The notes under the pieces were generated by a model that was not told the origin of the DNA, ran no database searches, and saw nothing but the letters and a program-made list of their open reading frames with translations. The translations under genes and the position numbers were made by a program. Shown here one piece after another: positions 11,895-25,005 of a stretch of 64,000 nt of DNA; position 1 is the first letter of the stretch; every line of letters begins with the position of its first letter. The stretch is from Acanthaster planci (Eukaryota; Echinodermata; Asteroidea; Valvatida; Acanthasteridae), in NCBI RefSeq assembly GCF_001949145.1, contig NW_019091421.1, positions 193,132 to 257,131 of the forward strand, written 5' to 3'.

Positions 11895-14800
11895 TCACTG
11901 GGAAGTGGACTCGGCTTGGCTCCCAACCAGCTGAGGTGGGGGTCCAGACAGGGGTCCCATCATTGGGGGTCTGCTTCGGGCTAAGGGGCCAGAGGGAGGG
12001 GCAACGCTGGGCCGAATCAGGGGCGGAGGCTGTTGAAGAGAGACTCGAGGGGAAACAAACCTACAAGGAAATCCAGATGAAAATGAAAGAGAGCAGACAG
12101 ATGTAGATAACAAAAAGACAAAAAGTAACAAAATAGGATGGAACAGCTAACTCTCAGCATGTTAAAAAGCTGTATATAGTTCCTTAATATTAATATATAT
12201 GCTAATGTAAGACCTTTAAATTACAACCGTTGTGCACGTTACACATTTTCAACACAATGCCAAACTATATGATACATCAAAATCAAGAGCTAAGTTTGTT
12301 TTTTCAACATCCATATGTAAACAAAATTACTGAAAAAATAGCCTAAAGACTGATTTTGTAGAATGCACTCAAAACATAACATTTCACCTATGGTCCCTCT
12401 TTTTTCAAATCAGGGGCTTCAGTATGTAGACACCAATTTGGGAGAGTTGCACGTTATTTTCCCATACAATTACTTCACACCAACCTTTGTTGAGCCTGAA
12501 GCGGTGGGGGTCTGATTGATGGTGACTGGCCCGCTGGTCGCAGTAGTGGAGGGGGCGCGTTATTCGAGCTTCCTACCGTCTGTGTGGTTGATGTTGTGAC
12601 TGATGGTGCACTATCTGTCTGTTGCTGTTGACACAGAAGCAAAAAAGTCAAAAGGAGAAGCCATCATCACACTGTCACGAAGAGTCACCACGTGGAACAA
12701 ATTATTATTCTGAAATTGTTTTTCTCACTCCTGCGGCCTTCACATTTGATCTTTTGACCCTCAAACCAATCCTAGCTTCTCAAGTTTCTACATGGAAGCT
12801 GTTTATATTTCTCAAGACAATTACTTCAATTTTTGATCTGGTGGTCACTAAAACACACCAACCTTCCTTTCACTGATCACATGTCTCGTAAAAAAAATGA
12901 AAAATAATAAAAAGACAACTTATCATCTTGAAATCAAACATAGAACCTGGCAAGGATGGAGAGAGGGGTGAGACGGCAAAAGCCAAGTCTTGGTCATGTC
13001 TCACCTCTGCTTCTTCTTTACTTTTCAGTTCTTTGAGCTGTGCACTGTTGTCTGCTTCCCACTCCTCCAAGACCTTGTCCAGGTCAAAACGGCGGCGAAA
13101 GTTCACCATGAAGCTGCGACACTGTGCTGCATTCTTGTTGCCAACAACGTCGGCTATGGCTTGGTAATCACGACCATACTTTCTGATTGCTAGATGGGCA
13201 AAATGTGATCGGAAAGCATGACATAACACCTTTAGAAAATTTTACAAGATTGAATTGTCTATTAAATTTCTAATGCAACAGAATGACGTGAATTACCATG
13301 GTTACCTTTTGAAAGGAAGATTACAAAATGTCTGGATAGAAATCTTGATATCTTAATTACGTTCTGTACGATACTTAAACCAAGAAAACCCACACACTGG
13401 AGACAGATACCTTGTACAGCAATAAGCTGTTCTTCGCTGGTCCAGCGGGAATTGTTTCGAGGTGCTGCATCCGTCAGTCGGTAATCATTTAGATCAAATA
13501 GCTTGCTCCTTTGCTGTCCAAGGAACTGCTTGTTCAGCTGGATCTGAGATTGACATGAAAAGAACAACGGAACTAAAGGGTTAACCTCTCCAGTAATCCA
13601 TGCACAATATTCTGTCAGTTTGACTTTGTTAAATGTATTCAGTTACTTTGTAATGCATATCCTTGCATTTGCACTACTGTTTTCTCAAATCCCAACTTTG
13701 AATTGAGATTAGAAAAAAAAACATGCAATTCACTGCTGTTGCTAATGCTTAGCTGACCCAGTTCCTCCTTAACTACTTCGCGCCGGTGGCAGTTATCAAT
13801 GTTGATGATGCTGGGACGGGATAATTATCATTTTTTTTCTGTTTTCATCTTCATTTACTGGACACTTACAGCAACACAAAGGACTGTCTTGTTTCTACTC
13901 TAATCTGACAAAAAACATCTATCGATGCTGGAGTATTTCAGCCATGCCTGCCGCCTTGTAAAAAGAGCCCAGATTTCGCGGTGTTATGTAAGTTTCTTTT
14001 GTTCACGAAACTGGCACAGTGCGCTGCTGACCACTTTTCAATAGGGGTCAGATTAGCGTACAGCGGTATAGTGTGGCTCATCGCTGCGGTGATGGACCAC
14101 TTTTGTCCCCGATGGTAATCTGCTCGTGCCAAATCCCCAAAAACCGTGGTATACTGTTTCAAAACAGGGCTGGATTATCTCCACTATTGAGAGTGAAAAA
14201 TGTCGGTAATGCCCAGCAGCCTGGTCTTTTGTTACGAGTACAGTCTTTTGTTACAAGGCCCAGTTCCCTTTGTCCTATTTCAGAGACCCTGGCCACCCAT
14301 ATAACGGATACGTGTCCGGTACCGGAAACCCTGGCGGCAAGTGGTTACAAAGAATTGCTGACCTACCTGTCTCTTCAGGTTGATTATTTCAGCATCCAGG
14401 GCCTTAAAGATGGAATCTCCCTGGTTGGTGGTCATAGCCATCAAGTCATCATGGTCCAAATACATCCCCTTGGGGGGCTTCTTCTTGGTCCTGAAGGGGT
14501 GATGGCGGTGACTAGTGGTCTCGTTACGTACGGGGCCGACATGGGTGCGCATAACACCAGTCCGCCTGTGCATGCGAATAAAGGAAACTATCAAAAGTGA
14601 TTGCTACATGTAAGACTCGCATCACTTGAAAGTAAAAATGGAGGGTCTCCAAACTTGGAACACTTCAAATACTTTTAATGGTTAGCAAAACATCCTCCTT
14701 GGTGCAAAGAAAATGCTTGAGATGCTGTTTTGAGCAGTGCCTCTTCCAACAAGACTACAAACTCTGTCTTCAATGACACACAGGAAAGATGGAACACCTT

Positions 14801-17800
14801 GCAGACCACATTTTTTCACGGCACTTAGAATGAAAAAGTGCTCTTTATTGGTTTTGTTTTTTGGGGGGTCACAAGATCCATGCAGTATTCTGAAAGAGAA
14901 CTTTGAATCATTGCTACCAACTAATCCTCAGCCCTCTGGCCTCACAGTACATTGTCACCAAACTGAATATAATCCTTACCTCCAAAAGCTGTAGCAAGCA
15001 TTGCAGAGTAAGCCTTTTGGTGTGGTGTGTAGCTGGCTGACAGTGCTAGCACAGTTGGAGCAGATGCTTTTGGTTGATGCTTCAGTCTGTGGAGTCTTGA
15101 AACCAGGAAAAAAATCAACAACAGCATTAAATCCATTTCAACAATACCTTTTGAGAAAATTGAGCCCATAAATGACTACTTAACACGAACCTTACCTCTA
15201 AATCAAATCCACCATGTAGGCTATAAGCCTTGATTAACCCTCCTTTGGTTTTACAGCACAAATATGCACAAGTGCCCAAGGTCACTCTCTTGCATGTTGG
15301 TGCAGTGCACAACACAACACAGCTGTGCTTTTTTGAGGTGTTTACCAAGTGACCCAAAGAGAGACTTCAGCATAGGAGGGTTAACACAACAAACAGTAGC
15401 TGTGACTTGTGAGCTGCTTGCGCAGTATTACAAGATCCTATGGGTCAACTATCCCCAAAGTCTTACAGGCTCAGATTCCCAGCCTGCAAGCTACTGTACC
15501 ACAAGAGCCAACAGTAACCTTGGCCAAGGGAAACAGCTATCACCATCTGAGGACTGCAACTTTGATAACAGAATGTGACATAGTCCCACATTTCACTTTG
15601 AGTTGAACAGACCTGCAGGGTTCTAAATTCAAGCAGATTACGTTGCTGTGTGGAACTATGGTTACTGTAACCATGTCCACATTGCCGAGGACCAAAATGA
15701 AATTGTGGGCCCAATTTACCTTGGATTCTTTCTCTGGATCAAAGGTTTCGTCCATTTTCTCATCTGTTTTCTCTTCAGCATCCGAGACCTCACTAGTGGT
15801 AAGAAAAACACAGCTATTAGAAATCGGGGACCAATTCCCTTTCTTGAGAATCCATCAAATCAGGGGCTCAGGTATTAAGTTCACATTTATAAAGGACCCA
15901 ATCTGAAGGTACAGACTGTGTTCAGTTCAGTTTTATTCAAGAGAGTGATTCTGACGCATTTTAAAAAACACTTATCAAATTGCAAAGGAAGAGTTGTGAA
16001 CCCAATACATTTAGCTTGTTACGTTGATAATTTTTCTCTGTCTGATCTCTCAAAATTACCTTTTTATCTCACTGGGATATCCTCCTTCGTATCTTGAAAA
16101 AAATCACAACCAAAATATTACTCCAAAGGATAACAATTAAATATTGGATTTTTCGCCCCTTTGAATTTCATTTCCATAAGTATGCCTACCACAAACTGAT
16201 CAGAGATCTTGACTACATGCGTTGTTTTAAACTCCCTTCAAACGAAAACAGCTCAGCCATCTTTCTTTCTTAACATGCTAAGAAACTGTTTCTGCACAGA
16301 GAGACAGTGGTCACTGTTCAGAGAACACAGGTTTCAAATTACTGCCCCACTCCTCCTTCACATTCAGGTTTCACTAGCTCATGTAAATGTTACCTCTCAT
16401 TTTCTTTCTGGCCACCAGCCAGCTTCCTCGCTTGCCTGTCCATTAGACTTGTACTGGTTCGAGTCTTTTTCCACTGGTAGTAGTATTTCACAAGACAGCT
16501 GATTGACTTATCTGGCAGCTGCGTAGACGAGAAAAAATGACCAAGATGAAATGCAGCTATGTTTCTCTAATGCCAATCTCTTTTCTTTTCGTATTACCAG
16601 TACTGTTTCTCTTATTTCTCAGTGATTCTAACAACATGTAAATATCTTGTTTTCCATCGTACAACGAGCAAGGTAATACTGCAAATTAAACCATAAACTA
16701 AAAATACTTCTTCCATACTTAGCAGAAACTGACAATAATAACTGGAGAAAATATTACACCAGAGAAAGTTACAGTGCCAAATATTGTTGAACGATTAGGT
16801 GATCTCGTCACCACAGTGCATGTACACATGCAAGACACCCTATGCTCACATTTTGTGTTGCTAAATTTCGTGTTCCTTGTTTATTTCACCATAAGAAACA
16901 TTTCAATTCACTTGTTTCAACAGTGCTTAATCACAAGCAAGGCTATTGACAGCATGGGCATCATGGGGGTAGGAATGCAAGAGAACTCCTCCCCCCACTG
17001 GAAAAATGGGAGGGGGTATAAATACAAGATACACAACAAAAAAGATAGGAGGAAGGTGGGGTGAAATTCACCAATTTGTATGAAACCACCTCGGAATCGA
17101 TCCCCTACCACTACTGTCGGTTTGTCAGTTCTCTGCTGATGAGTACTTTGCCCTCCCTCCTAAAAAGTGATTTGCCCCTTCCTGGAGCCACCTACGACTG
17201 AAAGCCAGCTCACATGTACTACCACCAGTCCCAAGCTGTCAACTGTGTTCGGGTGAAGTTAGTCCGACTAAACCACAGTCGGCCACTGAACCCGTGCCCT
17301 ACATACCTAAGGTTAGCTCATACCTCCAACAAGCAATCACCCACTTACCATCTGCCTGATCCGGTGAAAACTTTTCCCATGGAAGCTAAAGGCCTGCTCA
17401 AACAGCACCTTGTCCTCCACGGACCACTCATCGGGGAAGGGTGTGAAGTTGGGCAGGTCGGCCAAGGACTTGTCTACGTTATGCTTGTGCCAAAATAGCA
17501 TGCCCAATGCCTGCTCCGTGTTGTAGCCATAGCGCTCCTTAGCTAACAAGATATACTCATCCACTACGGTGTAACAAAATGTACACGCTTTTGTTTAAAT
17601 CACGCTTTTGTTTAAAGTCAGCAACATGAGGAAAGATCAGAGACAAAATTCATTCTACTTTTCAAATTGTACACTCATCCCCAAAAAGAGCCAAAAATTA
17701 CAACTTCTTGAAATTTAGAGGAAAAGAGTGCACACAGAAGGGTATTTGGTGAGTTCAAATGAATTTGAAAGGGGTTGACAAGTTTCTTACACTTAGCATC

Positions 17801-20800
17801 AGAGATGTCTCCATTAGGCAACCAGACCAACAATGCCTCCTGTCTGCTGTCTCCACGACGAACTGCTGGAACATCTGTGAACAATCCAACTTCAGGGAAT
17901 CACATTTGAGCACATTACATCAAATAGTCTGTTTGTAAGTCTAGCACACAACCAAAATGTCAACTACAAAACATACACAAGTTAAACATTTCATACTAGA
18001 TCAGATTGCAAACTGAAAGAAACAGATGAAAAAGAAACTCTATTCACATACTGATGATACTAAATGTCAATCACATTGAGTAATGGTGGAACAGTATGAC
18101 AACCACTGGCTAAAAGTAGCCCACTGGGATGATCTGAGGAGTAGTCTATTTTACTAAAGCAAAGATGAGAAGCAGACTGTACCACAAATGAGTGACCTAG
18201 GGAGAGTAATTCTACTGTCTGCTATTAGCCCAAAGCAAAGCAGTCGGTTCATGAGCATCTACATGTATTTGTTCCACAACATGTTGGGAACCCACCGACT
18301 CTGATCAGTCACAGGGATTTTCTGGAGCTACATGTATTCAAACCAAGACAGAGGTGCTGGCATGACTGGGGGTCTGCAATGATATGGTTAATTACATAAA
18401 GCCAAATGACCAGGGAAAGCTATTATGAGTAAGGCATCGTAATTCCTAACAGTACCACATGTACTAATTTCTTCAGCTGCAACACAGCAAATGAATGTAC
18501 ATGTACTTCGCCAATCAAAAGGTAAATTAATTTCAACCCTGAAGAAATTATGAAACACATTTGATTTCTGCAGTTTTAAGTGTCCCCCCCCAAAAAAAAA
18601 GTGGGAGCAAAAACCAAACAGACAATTTTTATTAAGGCAAAATTTATTGTTGGTAACCGGTTACATTGACTTACCGGTAATCATTTCAGGTATCTCTGCC
18701 TGGTAATCAGCACCAACTCGCATTCCTGGCTCTGGAAAACAGTTTGTATATGAGGCATAATGTGGACAGTTTTGATTATGTTCACTATTTTTTTAATCAA
18801 CATCTTGTGATAATATACCATTTCTCCAATTTGTGAATTTAAAACTTATATTGAAACAAACATTTACAGAAACTCACTTCTGTGAAGGAGCACCTCCTTT
18901 GTAAAGTTTGAAAAGTGTCATCTATAATGCATTATGGGTACATGTACCTGATATGACAATGCATTCAGATATTTTCCTTAAATATTTTTATACTTCACAT
19001 GTCAACTGAATTTGACACTGTAAACACCTGTATTCAAAACAAATTCACAATAGGGTTATGCAGCGGAGGTGAGTACTAAAGCACCTGACTGTTATTTTCT
19101 GGAATCAATTTCAAATTATGGCAGTAGGTACCACTTGGCCTTTTTGCTATGTACCCTCCTCAATCCTTCAAAATTCTCTGCCAAAAAATTGCATACTGTC
19201 TCAATCCTTTAAAATTCTTCAATATTTCCTAAATATGCTCCTCTGTGAAAGTTGAGGCACCTTGAAGAAAGTGCAAGAAATGATAATCCTTCCTGCATAA
19301 AAAAATCTTTTAACTTTCCACGTAAGAAACCTTTTCCAGAGCAGTGGCACCAACACGTCAGATAAGTCTAGAGTTAAACAGTGCAAATGGATGGACAAAC
19401 TTCTCATCTCAGGTCGTTTGATCACTCTTCTTATTTTTAATTTAACCCTTCATCAAAATTAGCCTGTGAAACAAATCAGTCATTTGATTGATAGAATCAT
19501 CAAAAAGGTATGATTAAACAACTGAAAAAATAACCTGTTGGCCTTCAAAAATAACAACCATTAAACTTCACATAGCTCAAGGGTGAATCATGTGCTTACT
19601 TTCAACATTAGAAAGCATTATTTTGGCCAATCATTTCATTAGTCATGCAGTGTATTACTATCCAGGTATGTATTGTTTCAAACAGGAAAATATCTACATG
19701 TACATGTACATGTATCTCCAATAACCCCTCATGTACATGTATTATCCTCCCAAACCCCCACATAGGGGAATCCGTACCCCCAGAACTGTGGGGTCCAACG
19801 TTTGCCCCACTCCCTCATGGGAGCAGGGCGGACGTCGGACCCCACAATTCTGGGGGTCATAGGGGGGTAGGGGAATCTGCACACTTATTCCCTATTGCAC
19901 ACGTGTTGAGTAATGCAAAAAAATTTGTTTTAAATGGAAAATAAACCAATACACCTGTCACCTTGTCAGTGTACAAAACGTTTTGAACCTAAAAAATAAC
20001 AATTGGGCCTCAAGATAAATTCCTGTACGCGATGAACATCCTAACAGTTTTCGTTACAAAAAGAGATCGCATTATTTTTAACTTACCCTAAACCCGGAGG
20101 TTTCAACCCTCCTTTGGTTTTTACAGCACAAATGTGCACAAATGCCCACAGTCACTGGTGAGCATGTACAGNNNNNNNNNNNNNNNNNNNNNNNNNNNNN
20201 NNNNNNNNNNNNNNNNNNNNNNNNNNNNNNNNNNNNNNNNNNNNNNNNNNNNNNNNNNNNNNNNNNNNNNNNNNNNNNNNNNNNNNNNNNNNNNNNNNNN
20301 NNNNNNCACCAAATGACCCAAAGAGTGACTTCAGCATAGGAGGGTTAATGTAAATCATATCAAGTCTGGCTGGATTAGACAAGGTTAGTGACCCAACTTT
20401 TTCGTCAACTGATCAAGCACAGAAACTTATGTTGAAACTTGCATGATACAACACAGTTTAGCCTAGTTTTAAAACGTACATCAAAACCTCTAAACTACAA
20501 ACTGACAACTAAATGTAACTTATGTGTGAACAACATATTTGTTACAAGGATTTATGCCATCCCTAGTTATACTTAATACATTTTTTACTGTTTGTAATTA
20601 AAAAAAATCTTACTGCACCCCCTTGGCCAAACCCCTACATCAGTACATGCATGGAGGAAGGTTCCTCTATGGTACATGTACTTCATGGCCAAATATTAAC
20701 ATTCCACAAGCATGACAAAACAAGCAAAATAACTGCAAATAATATTAGGTAAAACATATTTCCACCTTAAAAAGGTCCCCAACCCTAACAAAAATCAAAT

Positions 20801-21002
20801 TAAACAATATATATTTTACGCGTACCGTCCCTTCATTCCCTTTAATTTGTTTTCAATGTGTTCCTTTTTTACCATGTTCATCCTCCGAACTGCTTGAACT
20901 ATCGTCCGAGGGGTTGCTGTTATTCGAACTACCGCCAGCCGAACTCGCACCATTCTGCCGATGATTGGAGTCCGAATTCCCATTTCTATCCATCACGACC
21001 AT
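11895..21002 (-). CDS. RCOR: REST corepressor (CoREST), complete, 12 coding exons
   Basis: CoREST scaffolds the nuclear LSD1-HDAC1/2 complex, stimulating nucleosomal H3K4 demethylation and deacetylation. Coding exons (minus): 20873-21002, 18675-18731, 17791-17874, 17349-17563, 16394-16518, 15720-15792, 14980-15095, 14367-14490, 13411-13543, 13005-13189, 12485-12624, 11895-12060. They total 1548 nt (515 residues plus stop) with all phases matching. Order: Ser/Asn-rich start; ELM2 from about residue 46 ([15 protein letters not shown]) through [14 protein letters not shown]1 136-182; acidic stretch 204-228; a GATA-like C2C2 finger, Cys 240, 243, 259, 262; helical linker from KPPKGMYL (about 272) to about 330; SANT2 341-388; a Pro/Gln-rich tail. 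The tail (QPPPLIRP, end about 515) resembles vertebrate RCOR3 more than RCOR1. The start could also be the in-frame ATG at 20993. The zinc finger is the odd part: I know of none in human RCOR1-3. Confidence 0.95.
14980..15095 (-). CDS. RCOR: RCOR exon 7 encoding a GATA-like zinc finger
   Basis: This 116-nt exon encodes residues 229-266, including ICSNC, a 15-residue loop, and [11 protein letters not shown]. The pattern is C-x2-C-x15-C-x2-C, and the LLCNAC box is the hallmark of the second half of GATA fingers. It starts in phase 0 (acceptor TTTCAAG) and ends in phase 2 (donor GGTAAGG), joining exactly to exon 8 (R then [11 protein letters not shown]). Because 116 is not a multiple of 3, skipping it would shift the frame of both the linker and SANT2, so it should be constitutive. 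DNA, histone or protein binding by the finger is inference. Confidence 0.85.
15234..15384. repeat. TTAA-flanked MITE, family B, copy 1 (complete)
   Basis: 151 bp with ends TTAACCCTCCT and AGGAGGGTTAA, in RCOR intron 6. TTAA followed by CCCT ends is typical of piggyBac-type elements; assignment to that superfamily is inference. The internal sequence matches the copy at 20103-20348 (for example CTTTGGTTTTACAGCACAAA and GACTTCAGCATAGGAGGG). Confidence 0.75.
19130..19265. repeat. CCTCAATCCTCC repeat family, copy 2
   Basis: Contains CTCCTCAATCCTTCAAAATT, TGTCTCAATCCTTTAAAATT and ATATTTCCTAAATATGCTCC, matching words of the copy at 1346-1495 in a somewhat different order. In RCOR intron 1. Confidence 0.45.
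19696..19714. repeat. ACATGT microsatellite
   Basis: Repeats of ACATGT. A similar tract is at 21370-21400 and single units are common across the window. Confidence 0.6.
19774..19859. repeat. 27-bp-arm hairpin
   Basis: Left arm 19774-19800 (contains CCCCCAGAACTGTGGGGTCC) and right arm 19833-19859 are reverse complements with about two differences, around a 32-nt loop. The surrounding bases (TAGGGGAATC on both sides, direct orientation) suggest a small inserted foldback element. In RCOR intron 1. Confidence 0.7.
20103..20348. repeat. TTAA-flanked MITE, family B, copy 2, interrupted by gap
   Basis: Same ends and internal words as the copy at 15234-15384 (CAACCCTCCTTTGG at left, AGGAGGGTTAA at right) but with 135 N in the middle. 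In RCOR intron 1. Confidence 0.75.
20172..20306. other. assembly gap of 135 N
   Basis: N run inside the family B MITE copy 2. Frames crossing it are not real. Confidence 0.99.
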
Positions 21003-21250
21003 AATTCCGATTGAGATCGTTCAACGATTTGTGAGTGATTTCACAAAATAATGGAGGAATTTGGTACAGGTATCCCAAATCTTCCACCAAACAAAGACGA
21101 CCTTGCTCCTCCGGGTCTTTTTTGGCTTTGTGCATCCGCGCTGAACTCAAGCAGCGGATAGATGGAAACTGTTTATGGCAGACAGCGACGCTGCAATACC
21201 CGTAGCAGCAGCTTTACACTGACACTGAAAATGGATAATAAGTCTGGTTA
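21003..21250 (-). promoter_or_regulatory. likely 5' UTR and promoter of RCOR
   Basis: Directly upstream of the RCOR start codon on the minus strand. More CpG-rich than the surroundings, without an obvious TATA box. Placement is by position only. Confidence 0.35.
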
Positions 21251-24200
21251 CCAGGCTACTTAACTGGTACTTCAACTACACGGTTTTAACCTGATTCCGT
21301 TTTATGGAAGAGTTGAGTGCGTACTCTATACAGCACACGACGAGCGGTACATGTTCAACTATGTAATATACATGTACATGTACATTGTACATATACATGT
21401 CTTGGCCATGGGGCGTCATGAGTTCCATAAGTTTTGATAAGGTACACTTTGCGTTGCCACATTGTGTCTCACGGTTTTTGGCTTTTTACATTTATTGCTA
21501 GTGTAAGGGCGGTATTCAGATCAGTCTGTCTTCTATTTAGTTGTCATATATTGGTAAAACAAATCCAGATGAAGTGCATGAGTGCAGTCTGGGGAGTGGT
21601 TTACGATGTTCGTTACCGGTACCTTGATGATTTAATCATGGAGGTGATTTAATAAAGTCACGCACATTCACATGGAAGACGGTGGGGGAATCTTTTGTAA
21701 CTGCTTCCCGACTTGTCTCCGTCCTCCTCTACAGAGCACAGTTCCAAAAGTAGCTTGGGATGTTGCTTGGATGCACTGATATGAATACAGATATCAAGTT
21801 CTAATCTTGTCATCAATCCTAAATTTAATGATGAAATTCTGCCATTAAGACTGTCCACCCCATATCTTTCACAAATGAAATTACCAAGCTTATTCCTTTG
21901 AGGCTATACATGTATATAATACCTGACCACTGAAAATTCAAGAACTTTCCACACAAAAAAGTTACTGCTCCGTGGTTTGTTATTGACTTTATTGAGGACC
22001 AAAATTCTCACAAAATGAAATGTTCCACAGGCTCAGTCGTTATGTGACTGTGGTCTAGCTATTTCTGATAAGCACAAAACTTATAGTAATACAAAGACAG
22101 TAACAGTCTAACCATAGCATGCAGTATCCACCTAAACTACAAATGTTACTGATGTAACTTCCTGACAGAAACAAACGCTGACATTCTTCACATAATGATA
22201 CACAACAAAATTTCTAAGTTTTCCAATTACTAATTGGTTAACAAAATCAATATCAATAGACCACAAATTAATAACCGTGGGTTTGATTAGTACTGATGAC
22301 TAAACACCCAATGACATGACTCCATCAGGCCACTGTCAACAATGTTTACTACTTCTGAATATGCATTTAGGCACGCTAAGTTGGGGGGTATACACCCCTC
22401 TCATGTTGCCTCCTATTCATATGTGTGGTCAAAGTCTACAGAAATACACGTGCATGTATCATCCTTGGTTGGTTTCTACCTCAAAATGCACATACACTCC
22501 ATCACTTTTAAAGAAGGTCATATTTTCATTTAGTAGTGTATTGTTCATTATTTGGTTTTGTAATACAAACAGGACATTTCGAACACTTTTTGAAATATTC
22601 TTTTGCTCTTGTACTGATGGCCACAGTGTTACCTGCCACTAGCAGGCAAAATATAATTGTGTCATGGAAAGAGTGGAACCCCTTTATAGGAACACATAAC
22701 CCTCACCATGCTTTTGAAAACATGTTTTCCTGAAGCACTTTTGCTAATTTTACATCAACTAACATCTCATGAAAAGTGAAAAACAATTCTGAGAATCATA
22801 ACTAGGAATAACTTCATAATAAACTTAAAACATAATGACGTCATACTGTATGCAAGCTTTCCGACTGGTACCTACTAAATCGTGTCCCATCTCACTGCCT
22901 TAGGAAAGGGCACATGTAACAAACCATGACATCATTAAATGTGAAATTTCGGGACATTTTTCCCCCTTCAACCCTTGGGCATATAGTCCAAGTTAAAAAT
23001 GCAGTCATGCATTTTCTCTATCACAGCTTTGAAGAACAAAGAGGATATTCAAAGACATCCCCCAAGTGTTTTGCAAATCCTCCAATTAGCAGACAAAAAT
23101 GACCAACAACTTAATAATGATTGATTTGTTCATTGATTTATCACTTGGCCAAATGTAAATATTGATAAATTACATTACATACATGAAGGTATTAAGATTT
23201 GAAAATGGAAGTAAAACAAAGTTTAAATAAAAAAAAAATCACCAAAAAGTAATGGCAATTATAAGAATAAACAAGTCATATTACCATTCTTTACAAGAAA
23301 GGATTTGTCCTTAACTTAGCACCTCACTTCTACAAAACAATGGCAGAGATGTAAAGACAGCGACCCATTTGTGGATTGTCATGCAGTGGATAAAGCCATT
23401 AGGGCAGATAGCCAGTTTTTCCCCTTAACACTTCCTGTACACCTCGCACTGATTTACAGTGCATAACAGGAAGTTCTATCTGTTCATGCGACCCTGATAA
23501 TTAAATGGCTCAATCCAAAGCTTTCGTGCAGTAATTCCTCTAACCTTAACTGAACCATCAATTTCTGTCTTAACTGCAATTCAATACATCTATGCTCTAC
23601 TCAAAACCTCAGAAAACAACATCCTGAAAAACAACTCTGCAAAAAGTATTATTCCGTCAAATATTGTGTCCATTTTGAAACAACAGAATCCTCAAAACTT
23701 TCATGACAAGCCTTTAAAACTAGAATTGTTTGGAATTTTTACACATATTTACAACTCCCCAAAGGTTGACATACATGTAGATCCCTCATTCAGTGCGCAT
23801 TTAACAATAGTTCAAATAATGAGGTCATTTGCCCTCAAGCAGCATTTGGAATAATGAAAAAGGGGTACAACTGAAGCACACAGAACTACTAAGTATTAAA
23901 ACACCTCACGTGCACTGTGGTTGAAGGGGTGACCTGAAGACTTTAAAAGAATCATCCAGAACTAAATTAGACAAAGTTGCTGAAGTAGTACTTAGCTCGT
24001 GCACAGGAGGTAGGCAAGCGTTAACACTTCAACCTTCCACACCTCTTCAACCAATAGGGGAGCTGTTTAGAACATAGGTGTAAGTGGGGCAACTGCAATA
24101 GTGACATCTCCTGGGATTAGTCTTTATCAGAAGCCGACAATGTCTTTTTAAAAACTATTGGCCTGTTTGTATAGATTACTGAAGTGTGACGTCACTGTGA

Positions 24201-25005
24201 ACCAGAAAGTGCAGTGCAAACGAATGGAGTACGCGCGCATGTTGGTTCACACGCTGTTCTCGTGCTAATGCCTTTTTTACACACTAATTGTGCGTGTGAC
24301 ATATTCACTTCGGTACTCTATTGTTTTTAGAATATTGATGATTTTTGGGGATGGGGGGTTAAGCCTGTATTTGTTTTGGTTTTTTTTTTATAAATAATGG
24401 TGTTTTCAATACCATTTAGCAATTTTACATATTTTCTTACTCAGGTGTTTATGTTTTTGATTAATTTCTATAAAATCATGCATTTTAATACATCTGAGTA
24501 GAATCACATCGAAGCAGCTTGTGATATACTGTCCAATAACACAATATAAAAACATGCACGCGGGATATACAAAATCTGAGACGAACAAAACCCCAAGAAA
24601 ATTGGATCAATAAACCAGATAATGATTACAAACAATTAGCAATTCACTAAATGAACACTTCTACAAAAAAAGTCAAAACATGATTCAGGTATTTTTATAC
24701 CCCCTGTCTACTCTGTCTGACCTTTGTACCAGCATTTTTAAATAAAGCCAATCTGATAACTTTAAAGAAGTAACGGCTTACCCAACCACTCCAGCATTCT
24801 TTCATGATTTGCACCGAGAGTCAACAACATGGAATTTTTTCCAGACTTTATCACCACAGTAACAGCATCATGGAAATATATAATGGACTCCTACATCAGA
24901 AAGAAGGTACACACAGCTCTGAACATGTTTTCCTGCTCAAGTAAGGGAAAACATGCAAACAAGCTTTCAATATATGAGCAGTTATGCTTCAGGATCAGTA
25001 TATTT

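Noticed and set aside
14073-14600. 175-codon plus-strand frame
   Set aside because: Antisense to RCOR exon 8 and flanking introns; a shadow frame.
20121-20382. Several frames crossing the N run
   Set aside because: They are open only because N was translated as X.
23430-23474. Short hairpin ACTTCCTGT...ACAGGAAGT as a microRNA precursor
   Set aside because: Only about 45 nt, too short for a typical animal pre-miRNA, and no further support.
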